NCBI RefSeq assembly: GCF_900103005.1
Contig: NZ_FMWL01000006.1
Location: 1-64,000 of the forward strand
DNA from: Acidaminobacter hydrogenoformans DSM 2784
GTDB taxonomy: Bacteria; Bacillota; Clostridia; Peptostreptococcales; Acidaminobacteraceae
Length of the DNA: 64,000 nt
Direction of reading: 5' to 3'
Position 1 is the first letter of the stretch, and every line of letters begins with the position of its first letter. The notes beneath the pieces are model-generated. The model did not search any database, was not told the DNA's origin, and saw only the letters and a program-made list of their open reading frames with translations. Below, in pieces: positions 1-8,736 of the stretch. Both the position numbers and the translations under genes were made by a program.

Positions 1-277
1 TAATTGCATATTTAGCTTGAATATCCCGTAAAGAGGCATTCCCCTCAAAATATTCTTTAACGGCAGCAATTTTTAAGTCTCGACTATATGGAGTGTTTTG
101 GGAGGTTGTTAACAATACGTGCGCACCTACGTGCTTGTACATTTTCACCCAGGATTGTAATGATGATTTATCAACTGATATTTCTTTTGCGATAGTTGAA
201 AAACTTCCTAATCCATTTATATAGCGCTGGACTGCTTGAATCTTTTCCTCATAACTGACCTTTGATTTTCTTTTCAT
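1..277 (-). CDS. IS3-family transposase OrfA, C-terminally cut by window edge
   Basis: The frame starts at ATG 277 after an AGGGGAG ribosome binding site and runs off position 1 without a stop (92 residues visible). It begins MKRKSKVSYEEKIQAV and holds two successive helix-turn-helix-like segments: one around residues 10-45 (GSFSTIAKEISVDKSSLQSW) and a second starting near residue 75 (YSRDLKIAAVKEYF). This doubled HTH is the layout of OrfA proteins of the IS3/IS150 group, which bind the element ends and are fused to the OrfB integrase by frameshifting. OrfB is not in the window. Whether the copy is intact cannot be judged. Confidence 0.75.
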   Translation of the reverse strand, partial: MKRKSKVSYEEKIQAVQRYINGLGSFSTIAKEISVDKSSLQSWVKMYKHVGAHVLLTTSQNTPYSRDLKIAAVKEYFEGNASLRDIQAKYAI

Positions 278-342
278 AGAAAAACTCCCCTTGCAGCGAC
301 AGTTTTATTATTTCAACTGTCTACTACAAAGGGAGCATATCA
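1..342 (-). mobile_element. Left end of an IS3-type insertion sequence, cut by the window edge
   Basis: This stretch reads on the minus strand as the 5' end of an IS3-family element. The presumed terminal inverted repeat begins near 342 (minus strand TGATATGCTCCCTTTG) and is followed by the OrfA reading frame. The other end, OrfB and any target duplication lie outside the window, so the boundary is inferred from the TG...CCCTTT end typical of the family. A GCCGATGGT repeat lies 4 bases outside the inferred end. Confidence 0.6.
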
Positions 343-408
343 CTTTGCCGATGGTCATTTTCAATTACATAACAATTTTTACGCACTCCATATGAGCCGA
401 CTCACGCC

Positions 409-744
409 TCACGCCTTGCGCGTCACCTTCACCCTTAGGGTATCCCCGTCGTGCTCGACCTCAGCCTCGTCCACCAGGGCCCCCACCAGATCCAGCTCCG
501 AGTGCTTGTTGCCCCCCGCCAAATTCCAGTACTCCTCCAGCTCCAGCTGCCGGGCGCCGTGGATGGCCTCCTTGAGGTGCACAATCCTGGCCACCGGGAT
601 GCGGCTGACATCGCCTTCCAGCTCCACCGTGGACTCCAGCGCGTTGGTCCTGACGTCCACCTTCAGGTCATCAATCCCCATCTTGAAAAAGACGCGTACG
701 AGTTCGCTCATAATTTTAATGACTTTTCCCTGTTCCTTACTCAA
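409..744 (-). CDS. Hypothetical protein co-translated with DUF1576 membrane protein
   Basis: A 111-residue soluble protein whose function I do not recognise. The best start is TTG at 744, because GGGAGG lies about 9 bases upstream and the codon overlaps the stop of the DUF1576 gene (737), the usual sign of translational coupling. A longer version of the frame starting at 840 has no ribosome site and would overlap the upstream gene by about 100 bases. The sequence (SELVRVFFKMGIDDLKVDV, then a central acidic stretch) predicts an alpha/beta fold without membrane segments. Its constant association with the membrane protein suggests an accessory role, but this is inference. Confidence 0.6.
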   Translation of the reverse strand: MSKEQGKVIKIMSELVRVFFKMGIDDLKVDVRTNALESTVELEGDVSRIPVARIVHLKEAIHGARQLELEEYWNLAGGNKHSELDLVGALVDEAEVEHDGDTLRVKVTRKA

Positions 745-2023
745 AACTATCTTCCTCCCTAAACGCGTCCAGGATTGGCACCAGCGTCGCCGCCACAATG
801 CCCCCGGACAGACCATTGTTGTAAAGGTTGATGCCGCCATGCAGATAGCCCACGTTCATGACCATGGACATGTGCAGGAATCCGGCGAGGACCCCCGCCT
901 TCCAGCCGAACTGACCTGAAATGGGAGCCAGTGTCGTGCCAAACAGCGCCGCCAGAATTGCCCCAGTGGAATTGACGTCCCAAAGCTTCAGCTGCGTGGC
1001 CAGGAAGACCCCCAGCATGACCGGCAAGGCGTTCCTCAGGTGCTTTCCAAACGCCCCAAAGCCTATCATGGTGAAAATGCCGCCTATTGTGGGGCCGCTT
1101 AGCTCTCCCTTAACGAGAAACACATAGCCCATACCCGCAAAGCCCAGAAGGCCCATATTCACAAGCGACACACCAAAGCCTTCTGTGGTGACAAAGTCCG
1201 AAACCAGCCGCCCGGGCTGACGCATGAGCTCTCTCAGATGCTTAAAGCTATGCTCATTCATGAGGTAGCCCGTCACAATGAAAGAACCAAAATAGACGCC
1301 CAGAATGCTGGCCAGGGCCAGGTTGTTCCCCTGGGACACTTGATAGACCGTTGGCGTCTCCAGCCCAAAAGACCTGAAAACCGCCATGAACACCGTCCCA
1401 ATAATCCCCGCGGTAAAGCCCACGTTGTATAGGTTGAAGCCCTGATGAAACTTGACAAAGCTCGTGGCCAGGGGCGGCAGGATGATCCCCGTGAGGATAC
1501 CAGCGATGTTGCCCACAAGCACGCCCGCCCACAGCGGCAGCCCAAAACCAAAGGTAATCTGGCTCACAAGTGGGCCCAGGGCCGTACCAAACAGCGCGAT
1601 CAGGATGAATTTCCCGAACCGCTCCTTCTGGATCCTCGAATACAAGTACACCCCTAAAACAATGCTGACAACATTGTAGGGGTTCTTCCCAAACATGGCA
1701 AAGCCGCCCACAATGGATACCGCCGCGATCAGGTAGCCGTTCATGTGGGCCCTGGTCTTCCTGGCCAGGAAGATGGACCCCAGCATCATCAGGCCGCTGT
1801 TGAAAAAGGCGGTGCCTATGTTCGCGATTTCCATGTAGTCCGTCAGCAGGATGCTCGACGAGGTCAGGACAGTGCCCATGCCCTTCAGTATTTCGAGGGG
1901 GTTGTTGAAAAAGAATCCCGTGAGCAGAATGATTACGGCGTACATGGTTATGACTTTGTATTTGGTGTCTTCACTGATAATTTTATGGTGGATCGCCCAC
2001 CGTTTCTCCACATTTTCAATCAC
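737..2023 (-). CDS. DUF1576 family multi-pass membrane protein
   Basis: A 428-residue membrane protein matching the DUF1576 family, which has no established function. It starts at GTG 2023, about 11 bases after AAAGGAG. About ten hydrophobic segments are visible. The protein is an internal duplication: HQGFNLYNVGFTAGIIG near residue 190 is echoed by HGGINLYNNGLSGGIV near residue 400, and the flanking glycine-rich helices also match. Such inverted or tandem duplications are common in channels and transporters, so a transport role is likely. The substrate cannot be read from the sequence. The downstream small gene overlaps its stop. Confidence 0.8.
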   Translation of the reverse strand: MIENVEKRWAIHHKIISEDTKYKVITMYAVIILLTGFFFNNPLEILKGMGTVLTSSSILLTDYMEIANIGTAFFNSGLMMLGSIFLARKTRAHMNGYLIAAVSIVGGFAMFGKNPYNVVSIVLGVYLYSRIQKERFGKFILIALFGTALGPLVSQITFGFGLPLWAGVLVGNIAGILTGIILPPLATSFVKFHQGFNLYNVGFTAGIIGTVFMAVFRSFGLETPTVYQVSQGNNLALASILGVYFGSFIVTGYLMNEHSFKHLRELMRQPGRLVSDFVTTEGFGVSLVNMGLLGFAGMGYVFLVKGELSGPTIGGIFTMIGFGAFGKHLRNALPVMLGVFLATQLKLWDVNSTGAILAALFGTTLAPISGQFGWKAGVLAGFLHMSMVMNVGYLHGGINLYNNGLSGGIVAATLVPILDAFREEDSFE

Positions 2024-2261
2024 TCAATCGATCACTCCTTTTGAAACCTTGCGGGTGCGGGGTTCTATTTGAGACCGTTTCTCAGTAGGAGTATTCTACA
2101 GGAAAATGACGGGGGATGCAAGCGGTGCATGCGTTGATTGGCGTTAGGGGGAGGGTGCTGGCGGGAGACAATCGGTGGAGGTTATGTGGCGTCTTTTCCA
2201 GGAACGATTTAGCCTTGACTACAGGTGATCACTTACCTTCCTTACAAAAACACAAAAATTA
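2024..2261. other. Intergenic stretch upstream of the DUF1576 gene
   Basis: No gene is supported here. It should hold the promoter of the minus-strand DUF1576 gene, but I see no convincing -35/-10 pair. No repeat of the two dispersed families is present. Confidence 0.4.
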
Positions 2262-2304
2262 AAAGTGCTTTAAACCAAGATTCACCAATGGTCTAAAGCA
2301 CTTT
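2262..2304 (-). terminator. Rho-independent terminator after the AGCS symporter gene
   Basis: On the minus strand AAAGTGCTTTA pairs with TAAAGCACTTT (about 14 bp with one mismatch, 13-base loop), followed by TTTTAATTTTTGTG. It lies 113 bases past the stop of the AGCS gene. Confidence 0.85.
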
Positions 2305-2416
2305 CTATACTGCAAAATGGGATTATAGTTCACTTTGAAACGCGACACCGAATACAAAATTCATGTTGCTATTGCTCTCAATTTCTGACTTAATTTTTGG
2401 TTTTATCATTTCTTTT

Positions 2417-3874
2417 TCATTTAGACTTCTCTATTTTAGAGGATTTAACATTTCCTATACGCCAGACATCAGCATTTTTAATGCCCAAATCATCAGGGTT
2501 GAATATTGGATCAACGCCTTGCGCTTTTTGACTTTCATAATCCTTGAGAACTTTTATCGCTACGCCGCCAGAAATCGCTAATGCAATGATGTTGATCCAA
2601 GTGAGCAGGCCAACACCAATATCAGCCATCCCCCAAGCAATTGCTGATGTTTGAGTCGCTCCGACCAAAGTAAAAACAACAAATAAGCCACGAATCACAG
2701 GAATTAATTTTAGCCCCGTTTTTTCTTGAATATAAACACCTACGGTCTCACCTGCATAATAGTAGGCTATAAGTGTCGTATATGCGAACAGAAATAATGC
2801 AATGGCAACGAATGCGGAACCAAACCCTGGCGCGATTGTGTCAACGGCCATTTGAGTATATACAGGGCCAGCCTCGACACCTTGCAAATGATTTACTATA
2901 AAATCTCCTGTTGGTCCCATTACATTATATGATTTGGTAATAAGAATCATGAATGCGGTTGCTGTACATACAAGCATTGTATCAATATATACCGAAAATG
3001 CTTGAACTAAGCCTTGTTTTGCCGGATGAGAAACGTCAGCTGCCGCAGCCGCTTGTGTGGCTGTACCCATACCGGCTTCATTGGAATATATGCCCCGTTT
3101 TACACCATTTGAGATTGCCGCACCAACAATACCAGCAAACGCTTGCTCTGTTCCGAATGCACTCTTAAAAATCAAAGCAATGACGCCAGGAAGTTCAGAA
3201 ATATTCAATACGATAATAACAAGTGCAATCAACAAATATATGCCCGCCATAAATGGCACAAGTACCTCAGCGACTTTTCCTATTCTTTTTACGCCACCAA
3301 ATATTACTATTGAGACTAATAAGGTTACTATAATTCCGGTCATCATTCTGGATATGCCAAATGCGTTTTCAAAGCTGGATGCGATCGCATGGCTTTGCAG
3401 CCAAGGCACGCCAACAGTTGATCCATAAATCAGAGAGATTGCGAAAAGAATGCCCAGAAATTTCATGCCTGTATATTTCTCAATGTAATAAGCTGTGCCA
3501 CCGCGATATTGTCCGTTATATTCTTCTTTATATACTTGGGCCAGAGTACTCTCGACAAATGCCGTCGCCGAACCGATCAGGGCAAGACACCACATCCAAA
3601 ATACCGCTCCTGGACCACCGAGCGAAATCGCGGTCGCCACACCTGCTATATTTCCAACACCCACGCGACCTGCGATTGATAGTGCGAACGCCTGAAAAGA
3701 CGTGATCCCCTGTTCTCCGGATTTTCTATCCAACAGCAATTTAACCATCTCTTTAATCGATCTGAATTGAATAAATTTCATTCTCACTGTGAAATATAAT
3801 CCAATTATCAATAATGAATAAATCAGATAATTACTCCACAAAATCCCGTTGATCATGTCAATAATTGATGCCAT
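2417..3874 (-). CDS. Alanine/glycine:cation symporter (AGCS) family protein
   Basis: A 485-residue sodium- or proton-coupled amino-acid symporter of the AGCS (AlsT/DagA) family, with about ten to eleven membrane helices. The family signature GNIAGVATAISLGGPGAVFWMW is present near residues 74-96, and the second conserved block GIYSNEAGMGTATQAAAAA near residue 260. The start at ATG 3874 is supported by GAGGAGG 7 bases upstream. It lies 57 bases behind the M20 peptidase gene and ends at a strong terminator, so the two probably form one transcript. The peptidase would release amino acids or acylated amino acids that this carrier imports. Substrate (alanine, glycine or other) is not decidable. Confidence 0.92.
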   Translation of the reverse strand: MASIIDMINGILWSNYLIYSLLIIGLYFTVRMKFIQFRSIKEMVKLLLDRKSGEQGITSFQAFALSIAGRVGVGNIAGVATAISLGGPGAVFWMWCLALIGSATAFVESTLAQVYKEEYNGQYRGGTAYYIEKYTGMKFLGILFAISLIYGSTVGVPWLQSHAIASSFENAFGISRMMTGIIVTLLVSIVIFGGVKRIGKVAEVLVPFMAGIYLLIALVIIVLNISELPGVIALIFKSAFGTEQAFAGIVGAAISNGVKRGIYSNEAGMGTATQAAAAADVSHPAKQGLVQAFSVYIDTMLVCTATAFMILITKSYNVMGPTGDFIVNHLQGVEAGPVYTQMAVDTIAPGFGSAFVAIALFLFAYTTLIAYYYAGETVGVYIQEKTGLKLIPVIRGLFVVFTLVGATQTSAIAWGMADIGVGLLTWINIIALAISGGVAIKVLKDYESQKAQGVDPIFNPDDLGIKNADVWRIGNVKSSKIEKSK

Positions 3875-3931
3875 TCAGATTCCTCCTCAAATTTTGTTTA
3901 ACCCACTTAAAAAATCAACCCGCTGATTATT

Positions 3932-5575
3932 TTACACGAGTGCGTTAAAAACAGAGTCTATCACATGTTCGATCAATAATGGCAACCTTTGGAAAGCATC
4001 CACTTTATGAACTCTCTCCGTAATTTTATGCAAATCTTTCCCCCAAGGTCCCAGGTTAACCACCGGCATACTAAGCTTCTTCAAGCCTTCAATCGGAATC
4101 CCATAGAGAATATTCCAGCCAGGCATATTTTTTCTGACTGCTTCAATATCCTCGTTCTGCAGTGAAAATGAAGTGTAACTCAAGTCCGAGATCCCCATGA
4201 AGTAGTGCTTTGATTCATAAGTAATCCCCCAGTGACTTTCCGTAAATTGGTTCACCCTCTCTTTGAATGAAAACCCAGCTGCATCTTTTAGTTTACTATT
4301 GGTGACATGAGGATAGAATGGACCTGAAAACGCAATCACAATAATGGGTTCATGATCATTCAACTGCGTCAGCATGTAGCTGATCATATCTATTGTAGCT
4401 TCCTGGAGTGTGAGTTCACCTGCCGCGACACTTTGACTCAATTCTGTAGCGCGCGTCTCGTAAAGCGTCTTGAACTTTGGACCATTTTGCACTGTCAGCA
4501 TAGTCGTCAGCTCTTCTAAAGTGACAACTCTGGGGGCAATATTCAAACGCTCAATTTTTTCTTTACTGTAAACATTATATGTAGCTACACTTTCAATATA
4601 TTTTTGAATACACGTCTTGAATGAACGCTCAGCATAAGCCTTGAGTTTATCAAGAATCTCACCTGGTGTTGTATAGAGGGTGAGGATGCTGAAATAAGCG
4701 ACGGCAGATTCAGGAAGCGAAGCGTCATATTGTGCTTTCTGATCTCTTAAATAGACCCATGCTGGCGGCGGTGTCACTTCCCCTTCATAGTGATCAGAAA
4801 AATCGCTTGAAAGCTCTATTTCAGAATGCATTTGAGACAACAGCCACACGGGATTAAATCCTGCGAACACGTCGCCAACGTGGGATTTTTTACCTCTCGC
4901 ATAGAGAATAGGCATGATTTTGCCCACAGTACCTTCATGAAAAATCGGCCGTTTTTCCGCGGTCAGAGCTATAGGTTCAGAATTGATTGTCGTCACAAAA
5001 TTAAGGCCGTGCTCTTCTCTCAAATTGTTTAAAAGCGTGATGGCGTCTCTCATACCAGCGGATAAATTCTCTTCATCCGGTACAGATAGAAACAGTAAAC
5101 TTCCATTGAAGGATTCAACCTCAGAAGCATATCTCTCCATCAACCACATTTGTACTGCTGCCCCGGCCTTCATATCACAGGAGCCTCGTCCAAAGATCCA
5201 GTCAGGATCCGCAAGGTCTGTTTGGACTTCCGGTGATAATTTTTTTTGCTTGAGGTGCTTTTTCAAAGCATCAGGGTTTAAAGCGACTTCTTTCAGATCC
5301 TCGTATTCAAAAATATCCACTACATCATGATGATGTATGAGAATTATGGTATTGGGACTGTTGCCTTTTACAAGACCCCAAACGATTGCTCTTTGATAGG
5401 GATCTCCGGGAAGGGTATGGTTGCTCAAGAGGTGGGGATGTTCCTTAAAGTACTCCAATTGGTTTAACCAGCTGTAGATATAATCTGACATATCTTTCTC
5501 AAGTGAGGTCCCTGTGTCACTTTGAATCTTCATCAGACTATAGAATAATGCTTCGATTTCATCTGATGACTGCAT
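3932..5575 (-). CDS. M20 family peptidase, RocB-like
   Basis: A 547-residue zinc-dependent M20 amidohydrolase similar to RocB-type proteins of arginine utilisation. Visible active-site motifs in order are HHHDVVD (first metal histidine), GRGSCDMKAG (bridging aspartate) and PDEENLSAGM (catalytic and metal glutamates). The length exceeds the usual 400 residues, as in RocB, with an inserted dimerisation or lid region. The start is set at ATG 5575 (MQSSDEIEALF), because GGAGGAG sits 9 bases upstream. The TTG six codons earlier would contain that ribosome site. It is followed by an AGCS symporter. Cytoplasmic hydrolysis of short peptides or N-acyl amino acids is likely, but the true substrate is unknown. 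Confidence 0.85.
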   Translation of the reverse strand: MQSSDEIEALFYSLMKIQSDTGTSLEKDMSDYIYSWLNQLEYFKEHPHLLSNHTLPGDPYQRAIVWGLVKGNSPNTIILIHHHDVVDIFEYEDLKEVALNPDALKKHLKQKKLSPEVQTDLADPDWIFGRGSCDMKAGAAVQMWLMERYASEVESFNGSLLFLSVPDEENLSAGMRDAITLLNNLREEHGLNFVTTINSEPIALTAEKRPIFHEGTVGKIMPILYARGKKSHVGDVFAGFNPVWLLSQMHSEIELSSDFSDHYEGEVTPPPAWVYLRDQKAQYDASLPESAVAYFSILTLYTTPGEILDKLKAYAERSFKTCIQKYIESVATYNVYSKEKIERLNIAPRVVTLEELTTMLTVQNGPKFKTLYETRATELSQSVAAGELTLQEATIDMISYMLTQLNDHEPIIVIAFSGPFYPHVTNSKLKDAAGFSFKERVNQFTESHWGITYESKHYFMGISDLSYTSFSLQNEDIEAVRKNMPGWNILYGIPIEGLKKLSMPVVNLGPWGKDLHKITERVHKVDAFQRLPLLIEHVIDSVFNALV

Positions 5576-5751
5576 TGAAATTGACTCCTCCAAAGTATTT
5601 CCACTCCTTTCACTATTAAACTATCACAGTCATGTTGACGGCTTGTGTGAAGAAGTGTTTATTTTCGAAAAATTGATTCTGATTTTAGAATTTATTTCAC
5701 CACATACAGAATTTATTTTAACGGGTGTTTAACAGTTGATCAAAATTACGC

Positions 5752-5796
5752 AAAAAAAATGCCTACTCAAAAGGCCGCTGCGTCCTTTGAGAAGGC
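5752..5796 (-). terminator. Terminator after the BTAD regulator
   Basis: On the minus strand GCCT-CTCAAAGG pairs with CCTTTTGAG-AGGC around a short loop, followed by eight T. It separates the amidohydrolase/regulator pair from the M20/AGCS pair, so the latter should have its own promoter within 5576-5750. Confidence 0.8.
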
Positions 5797-5804
5797 TGAA
5801 TCGA

Positions 5805-6962
5805 TTAACTCAATTTTAATAGTTGTCTATTCTGGAGCTTGAGCTGATAATCAATGGCATTAATAATTTTTTTCGATGTTTCATCTGCATTATTAAAGTT
5901 AAAAATATGGATTTGAATGTCCTGATTAACGCTTAGCTGACTAAACAGTGCATCCAGTCCATAATAAATCTGCATTTCTGAAGGCGGCCAGGTAGATTGA
6001 TGCGACATGCCCTCCATAAGTCTTACGTCAGGGTAGATATACGCAAGATAGGATATTTTGAACTTTTGATCCTCAGAAAAAGCAGACATTGAAATCATTC
6101 CGAACAGACTTTCCAACAATCGGCTGCAGAGCTCAAAAGAGATGAACGCGGTGCCATCCATTTGAATTTTTTTGTATTTGGCTGATTGGGCCGATTTGGG
6201 AATGACGCTCGCCTTGACCTGCGTCTCTTCTTGCGTCTTAGTCTCACCCATCAGCTGCCTGTAGATGTTTTGCAGCTCACTGCCTGGTTCAATATTCAAC
6301 TCATTGCGCAATGTTTTCTCAAAATCCTGATAGAATTTGATCGCTTCTACTCTGCGGTTCGCGTTGATCCGGTTGTTCATAATTTTGAGATACGTATCCT
6401 CGTGCAATGGATTGATCTTCAGCAGCCTCAAATAATATTGCAGGGAGTCTTCATACACCTTCTGTTCCAGGAGCTGATCGCCAATATAACTCAAAATCTC
6501 GAAATAGATTTTCTGGTAATGATTCCTGCTGATTAAAGTCCAATCATTGATTTCAGGGGCGTTATTAAAATATTCGTTCTCCAAAAAATCATTTTGATAA
6601 ATCTCAATCTCTTGCATTAATGGTTCAAGCGCCATGCTTTTATAGTGTTTATAAATCCGGTCCAGCTCCAAAGCGTCAATATAGACCTCTACCTCAGGAT
6701 TCAGGCAGCATATGCTTTGATCTCCCGTAATGATGCTTACTTTCTCAGTGAGCTTATTGATTTCCCAAAGCGCATGTCTTAGATTATTGCGGCTGGATTT
6801 CAAAGAACTGTCATCCCAAAATAGGGACGCAAGATATTCTCTTTTGCATTTGCCTTGTCTCGATAGCAACAGATAGATCAAAAGTCCTATTGATTTTTGA
6901 CTCAATTTGCCCTCTACATTGCGTCCGTCTATTTCCAGCATCAACCCGTTCAGCGTGATCAC
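5805..6962 (-). CDS. BTAD-domain (SARP-like) transcriptional regulator
   Basis: A transcriptional regulator of about 385 residues. The N-terminal 90 residues form a winged-helix of the OmpR/trans_reg_C type (SQKSIGLLIYLLLSRQGK, then LFWDDSSLKSSRNNLRHALWEINK). They are followed by a bacterial transcriptional activation domain made of TPR helices (INPLHEDTYLKIMNNRINANRR) ending near residue 240. The last 130 residues are unassigned. GTG 6962 is preferred, with TAGGG 5 bases upstream, just past the stop of the amidohydrolase gene. GTG 6986 is an alternative. BTAD regulators often control adjacent catabolic genes; here the amidohydrolase, M20 peptidase and symporter are the obvious candidates. 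Confidence 0.8.
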   Translation of the reverse strand: MITLNGLMLEIDGRNVEGKLSQKSIGLLIYLLLSRQGKCKREYLASLFWDDSSLKSSRNNLRHALWEINKLTEKVSIITGDQSICCLNPEVEVYIDALELDRIYKHYKSMALEPLMQEIEIYQNDFLENEYFNNAPEINDWTLISRNHYQKIYFEILSYIGDQLLEQKVYEDSLQYYLRLLKINPLHEDTYLKIMNNRINANRRVEAIKFYQDFEKTLRNELNIEPGSELQNIYRQLMGETKTQEETQVKASVIPKSAQSAKYKKIQMDGTAFISFELCSRLLESLFGMISMSAFSEDQKFKISYLAYIYPDVRLMEGMSHQSTWPPSEMQIYYGLDALFSQLSVNQDIQIHIFNFNNADETSKKIINAIDYQLKLQNRQLLKLS

Positions 6963-6969
6963 AGACACC

Positions 6970-8517
6970 CTACTCAACGTGATCACCTGCACAATAAATG
7001 CTTCTTCCGTTTTTAACAGTCTCATGCACAACAATGCTCTTAATTTCAAGCGGATTACAAGTAAACGGGTTTTGATCCAGAACTACCAAGTCAGCGATTT
7101 TACCAATCTCCAGAGAGCCTTTTAAGTGCTCTTGGAAAATACCATAGGCGGCGTCTATTGTAAAAATTCTGACCGCTTCATAAACACTTGTCTTCTGACG
7201 TGGATTGCTGCCGTTTACCAAGGTGTGCAGACTCATGATGGGATTCATTTCAGTTGCGTCACTATCTGAACCACCTATAACCGTCACACCATGGTTTAAC
7301 AGATCTCTGAAAGGATTGTTGGTGGCCAGCCTTTCCCTTCCCAAACGAACCTCATAGGCCGCGCCAGCTTTGGACCAATATTCGATCGCATTGGGGACCA
7401 TGGATGCAATGACGTTTAATGATGCCGTTCTCTTGATGGCATCCATGGATGGCAGCTCATAATGCTCAATTCTATGCCGATGGTTGTCATTGGGATACAT
7501 TGTGAGTGTCTCCTCAAGCGCGTCCAACGCCATATCAATTGCCCGGTCGCCTACAGCGTGAATTGCGATCTGAAGATCAGCCAAATGCGCTTTTTTCACA
7601 AAATCCTTAAGATTCTTCTCGGAGAAATATAAAGAGCCATAGCTTTCTTTCATATCATGATAGGGCTCTGACACTGCGGCCGTTCTTGAACCTATGGATC
7701 CATCCAGCAGCAGACACCCTACGCGGGGGATATTCATTTGTTTCAATTTCTCTAAATCCAACGTCTGATAAAATAAAACTACGTCGATAGGGAATTCATT
7801 CTGATGGTTGTAAATATATTCGCCATCGCGATCACAAAAAGCAAATCCGCCTTCCATGGCATTCACCGTTGTAATGCCGCAGCGCAGAGCGTGCTGAAAT
7901 GCCAGTTCCATTCCTTCTTTTCTCTGCTGGTCCGTAATTTGATTATAAAATTTGTTTGTGATGAAAGCATTAGCTCTGTCATAAACAATGCCCGTCGGAG
8001 CGCCGTCTTCATACTCAATACCTTGAAGGTTGAATGGCAGTTTAAGATTTGTATAAGCCAGGGAATTTACAATGCTCGTGTGTTTTTCTATTCTATTAAT
8101 CCAAATTGGATGGTTTTGAAAACGCTTATCCAAGTCGTGACGATTGGGTAATCTTTTTTCGATCAAGTTCACTTCATCCAGCTTTACGCCCCGGATTAAG
8201 GTGCCCTTTGGTTCTTTCAATGCGCGTTCTTCAAGCTTAGAAAAAATGTCTTCAAAGCTTTTACAGGAAGATAAATCCACCGCCAGCTTGTTGATGCCTG
8301 TTTGAACCAGATAGATATGCGAATCAATAAATCCCGGCAGGACAGTCTTTCCCTTCAAATCCAGGGGCTTCTTGCTGATCTCAAGATATTTGTGATAACC
8401 GTCATAGATGCCACAATCCATTATTTTCCCATCATTTATTAACATCCATTTATACACAGTGTTGTTTGAATCCATGGAGATAATATTCCCGTTGTAGATT
8501 AAATCATACATCCTCAC
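6970..8517 (-). CDS. YtcJ-like amidohydrolase, one metal-ligand histidine replaced
   Basis: A 515-residue metal-dependent amidohydrolase of the YtcJ/amidohydrolase-3 group. Recognisable blocks are VLPGFIDSHIYL (start of the barrel), GSIGSRTAAV, AIHAVGDRAIDMALDAL, HRIEHYEL and GGSDSDATEMNP, ending with the typical GKIADLVVLDQNP. The usual HxH metal motif of strand 1 reads H-I-Y here, because the second histidine codon is TAT. That is unusual and could alter metal binding. Start at GTG 8517 or ATG 8511; neither has a strong ribosome site. It is followed immediately by the BTAD regulator, so both are probably one transcript. Natural substrate unknown, likely an exocyclic amide or carbamate. Confidence 0.88.
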   Translation of the reverse strand: MRMYDLIYNGNIISMDSNNTVYKWMLINDGKIMDCGIYDGYHKYLEISKKPLDLKGKTVLPGFIDSHIYLVQTGINKLAVDLSSCKSFEDIFSKLEERALKEPKGTLIRGVKLDEVNLIEKRLPNRHDLDKRFQNHPIWINRIEKHTSIVNSLAYTNLKLPFNLQGIEYEDGAPTGIVYDRANAFITNKFYNQITDQQRKEGMELAFQHALRCGITTVNAMEGGFAFCDRDGEYIYNHQNEFPIDVVLFYQTLDLEKLKQMNIPRVGCLLLDGSIGSRTAAVSEPYHDMKESYGSLYFSEKNLKDFVKKAHLADLQIAIHAVGDRAIDMALDALEETLTMYPNDNHRHRIEHYELPSMDAIKRTASLNVIASMVPNAIEYWSKAGAAYEVRLGRERLATNNPFRDLLNHGVTVIGGSDSDATEMNPIMSLHTLVNGSNPRQKTSVYEAVRIFTIDAAYGIFQEHLKGSLEIGKIADLVVLDQNPFTCNPLEIKSIVVHETVKNGRSIYCAGDHVE

Positions 8518-8683
8518 ACCGCCCCATTTTGCATCATTTTCCGAATTAAATTCCTCTTTGCAGCATTATATCATACTTAAAACATCCAGCTGTTGCCCAT
8601 TCAATACTCGTTTGAACCGGCAGTCAAGGCGAAACAGACATGAAAATGGCCGCTGCGGCAAGGGGGTGGGGGCGTGTTAAATC

Positions 8684-8736
8684 ACCATCGGGCAAAGCAC
8701 TTGGGCCTTCAAAAGCTCAAGTTTTTTGCCGATGGT
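8684..8736. repeat. Inverted pair of the GCCGATGGT repeat
   Basis: ACCATCGG(G)CAAA at 8684 and TTTTGCCGATGGT ending at 8736 face each other across about 30 bases and can form a stem. The second copy abuts the TGA stop of the radical SAM gene at 8736. It may act as its transcription terminator (minus strand), although the T-run lies within the stem. The remaining gap up to 8517 has no gene. Confidence 0.6.
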
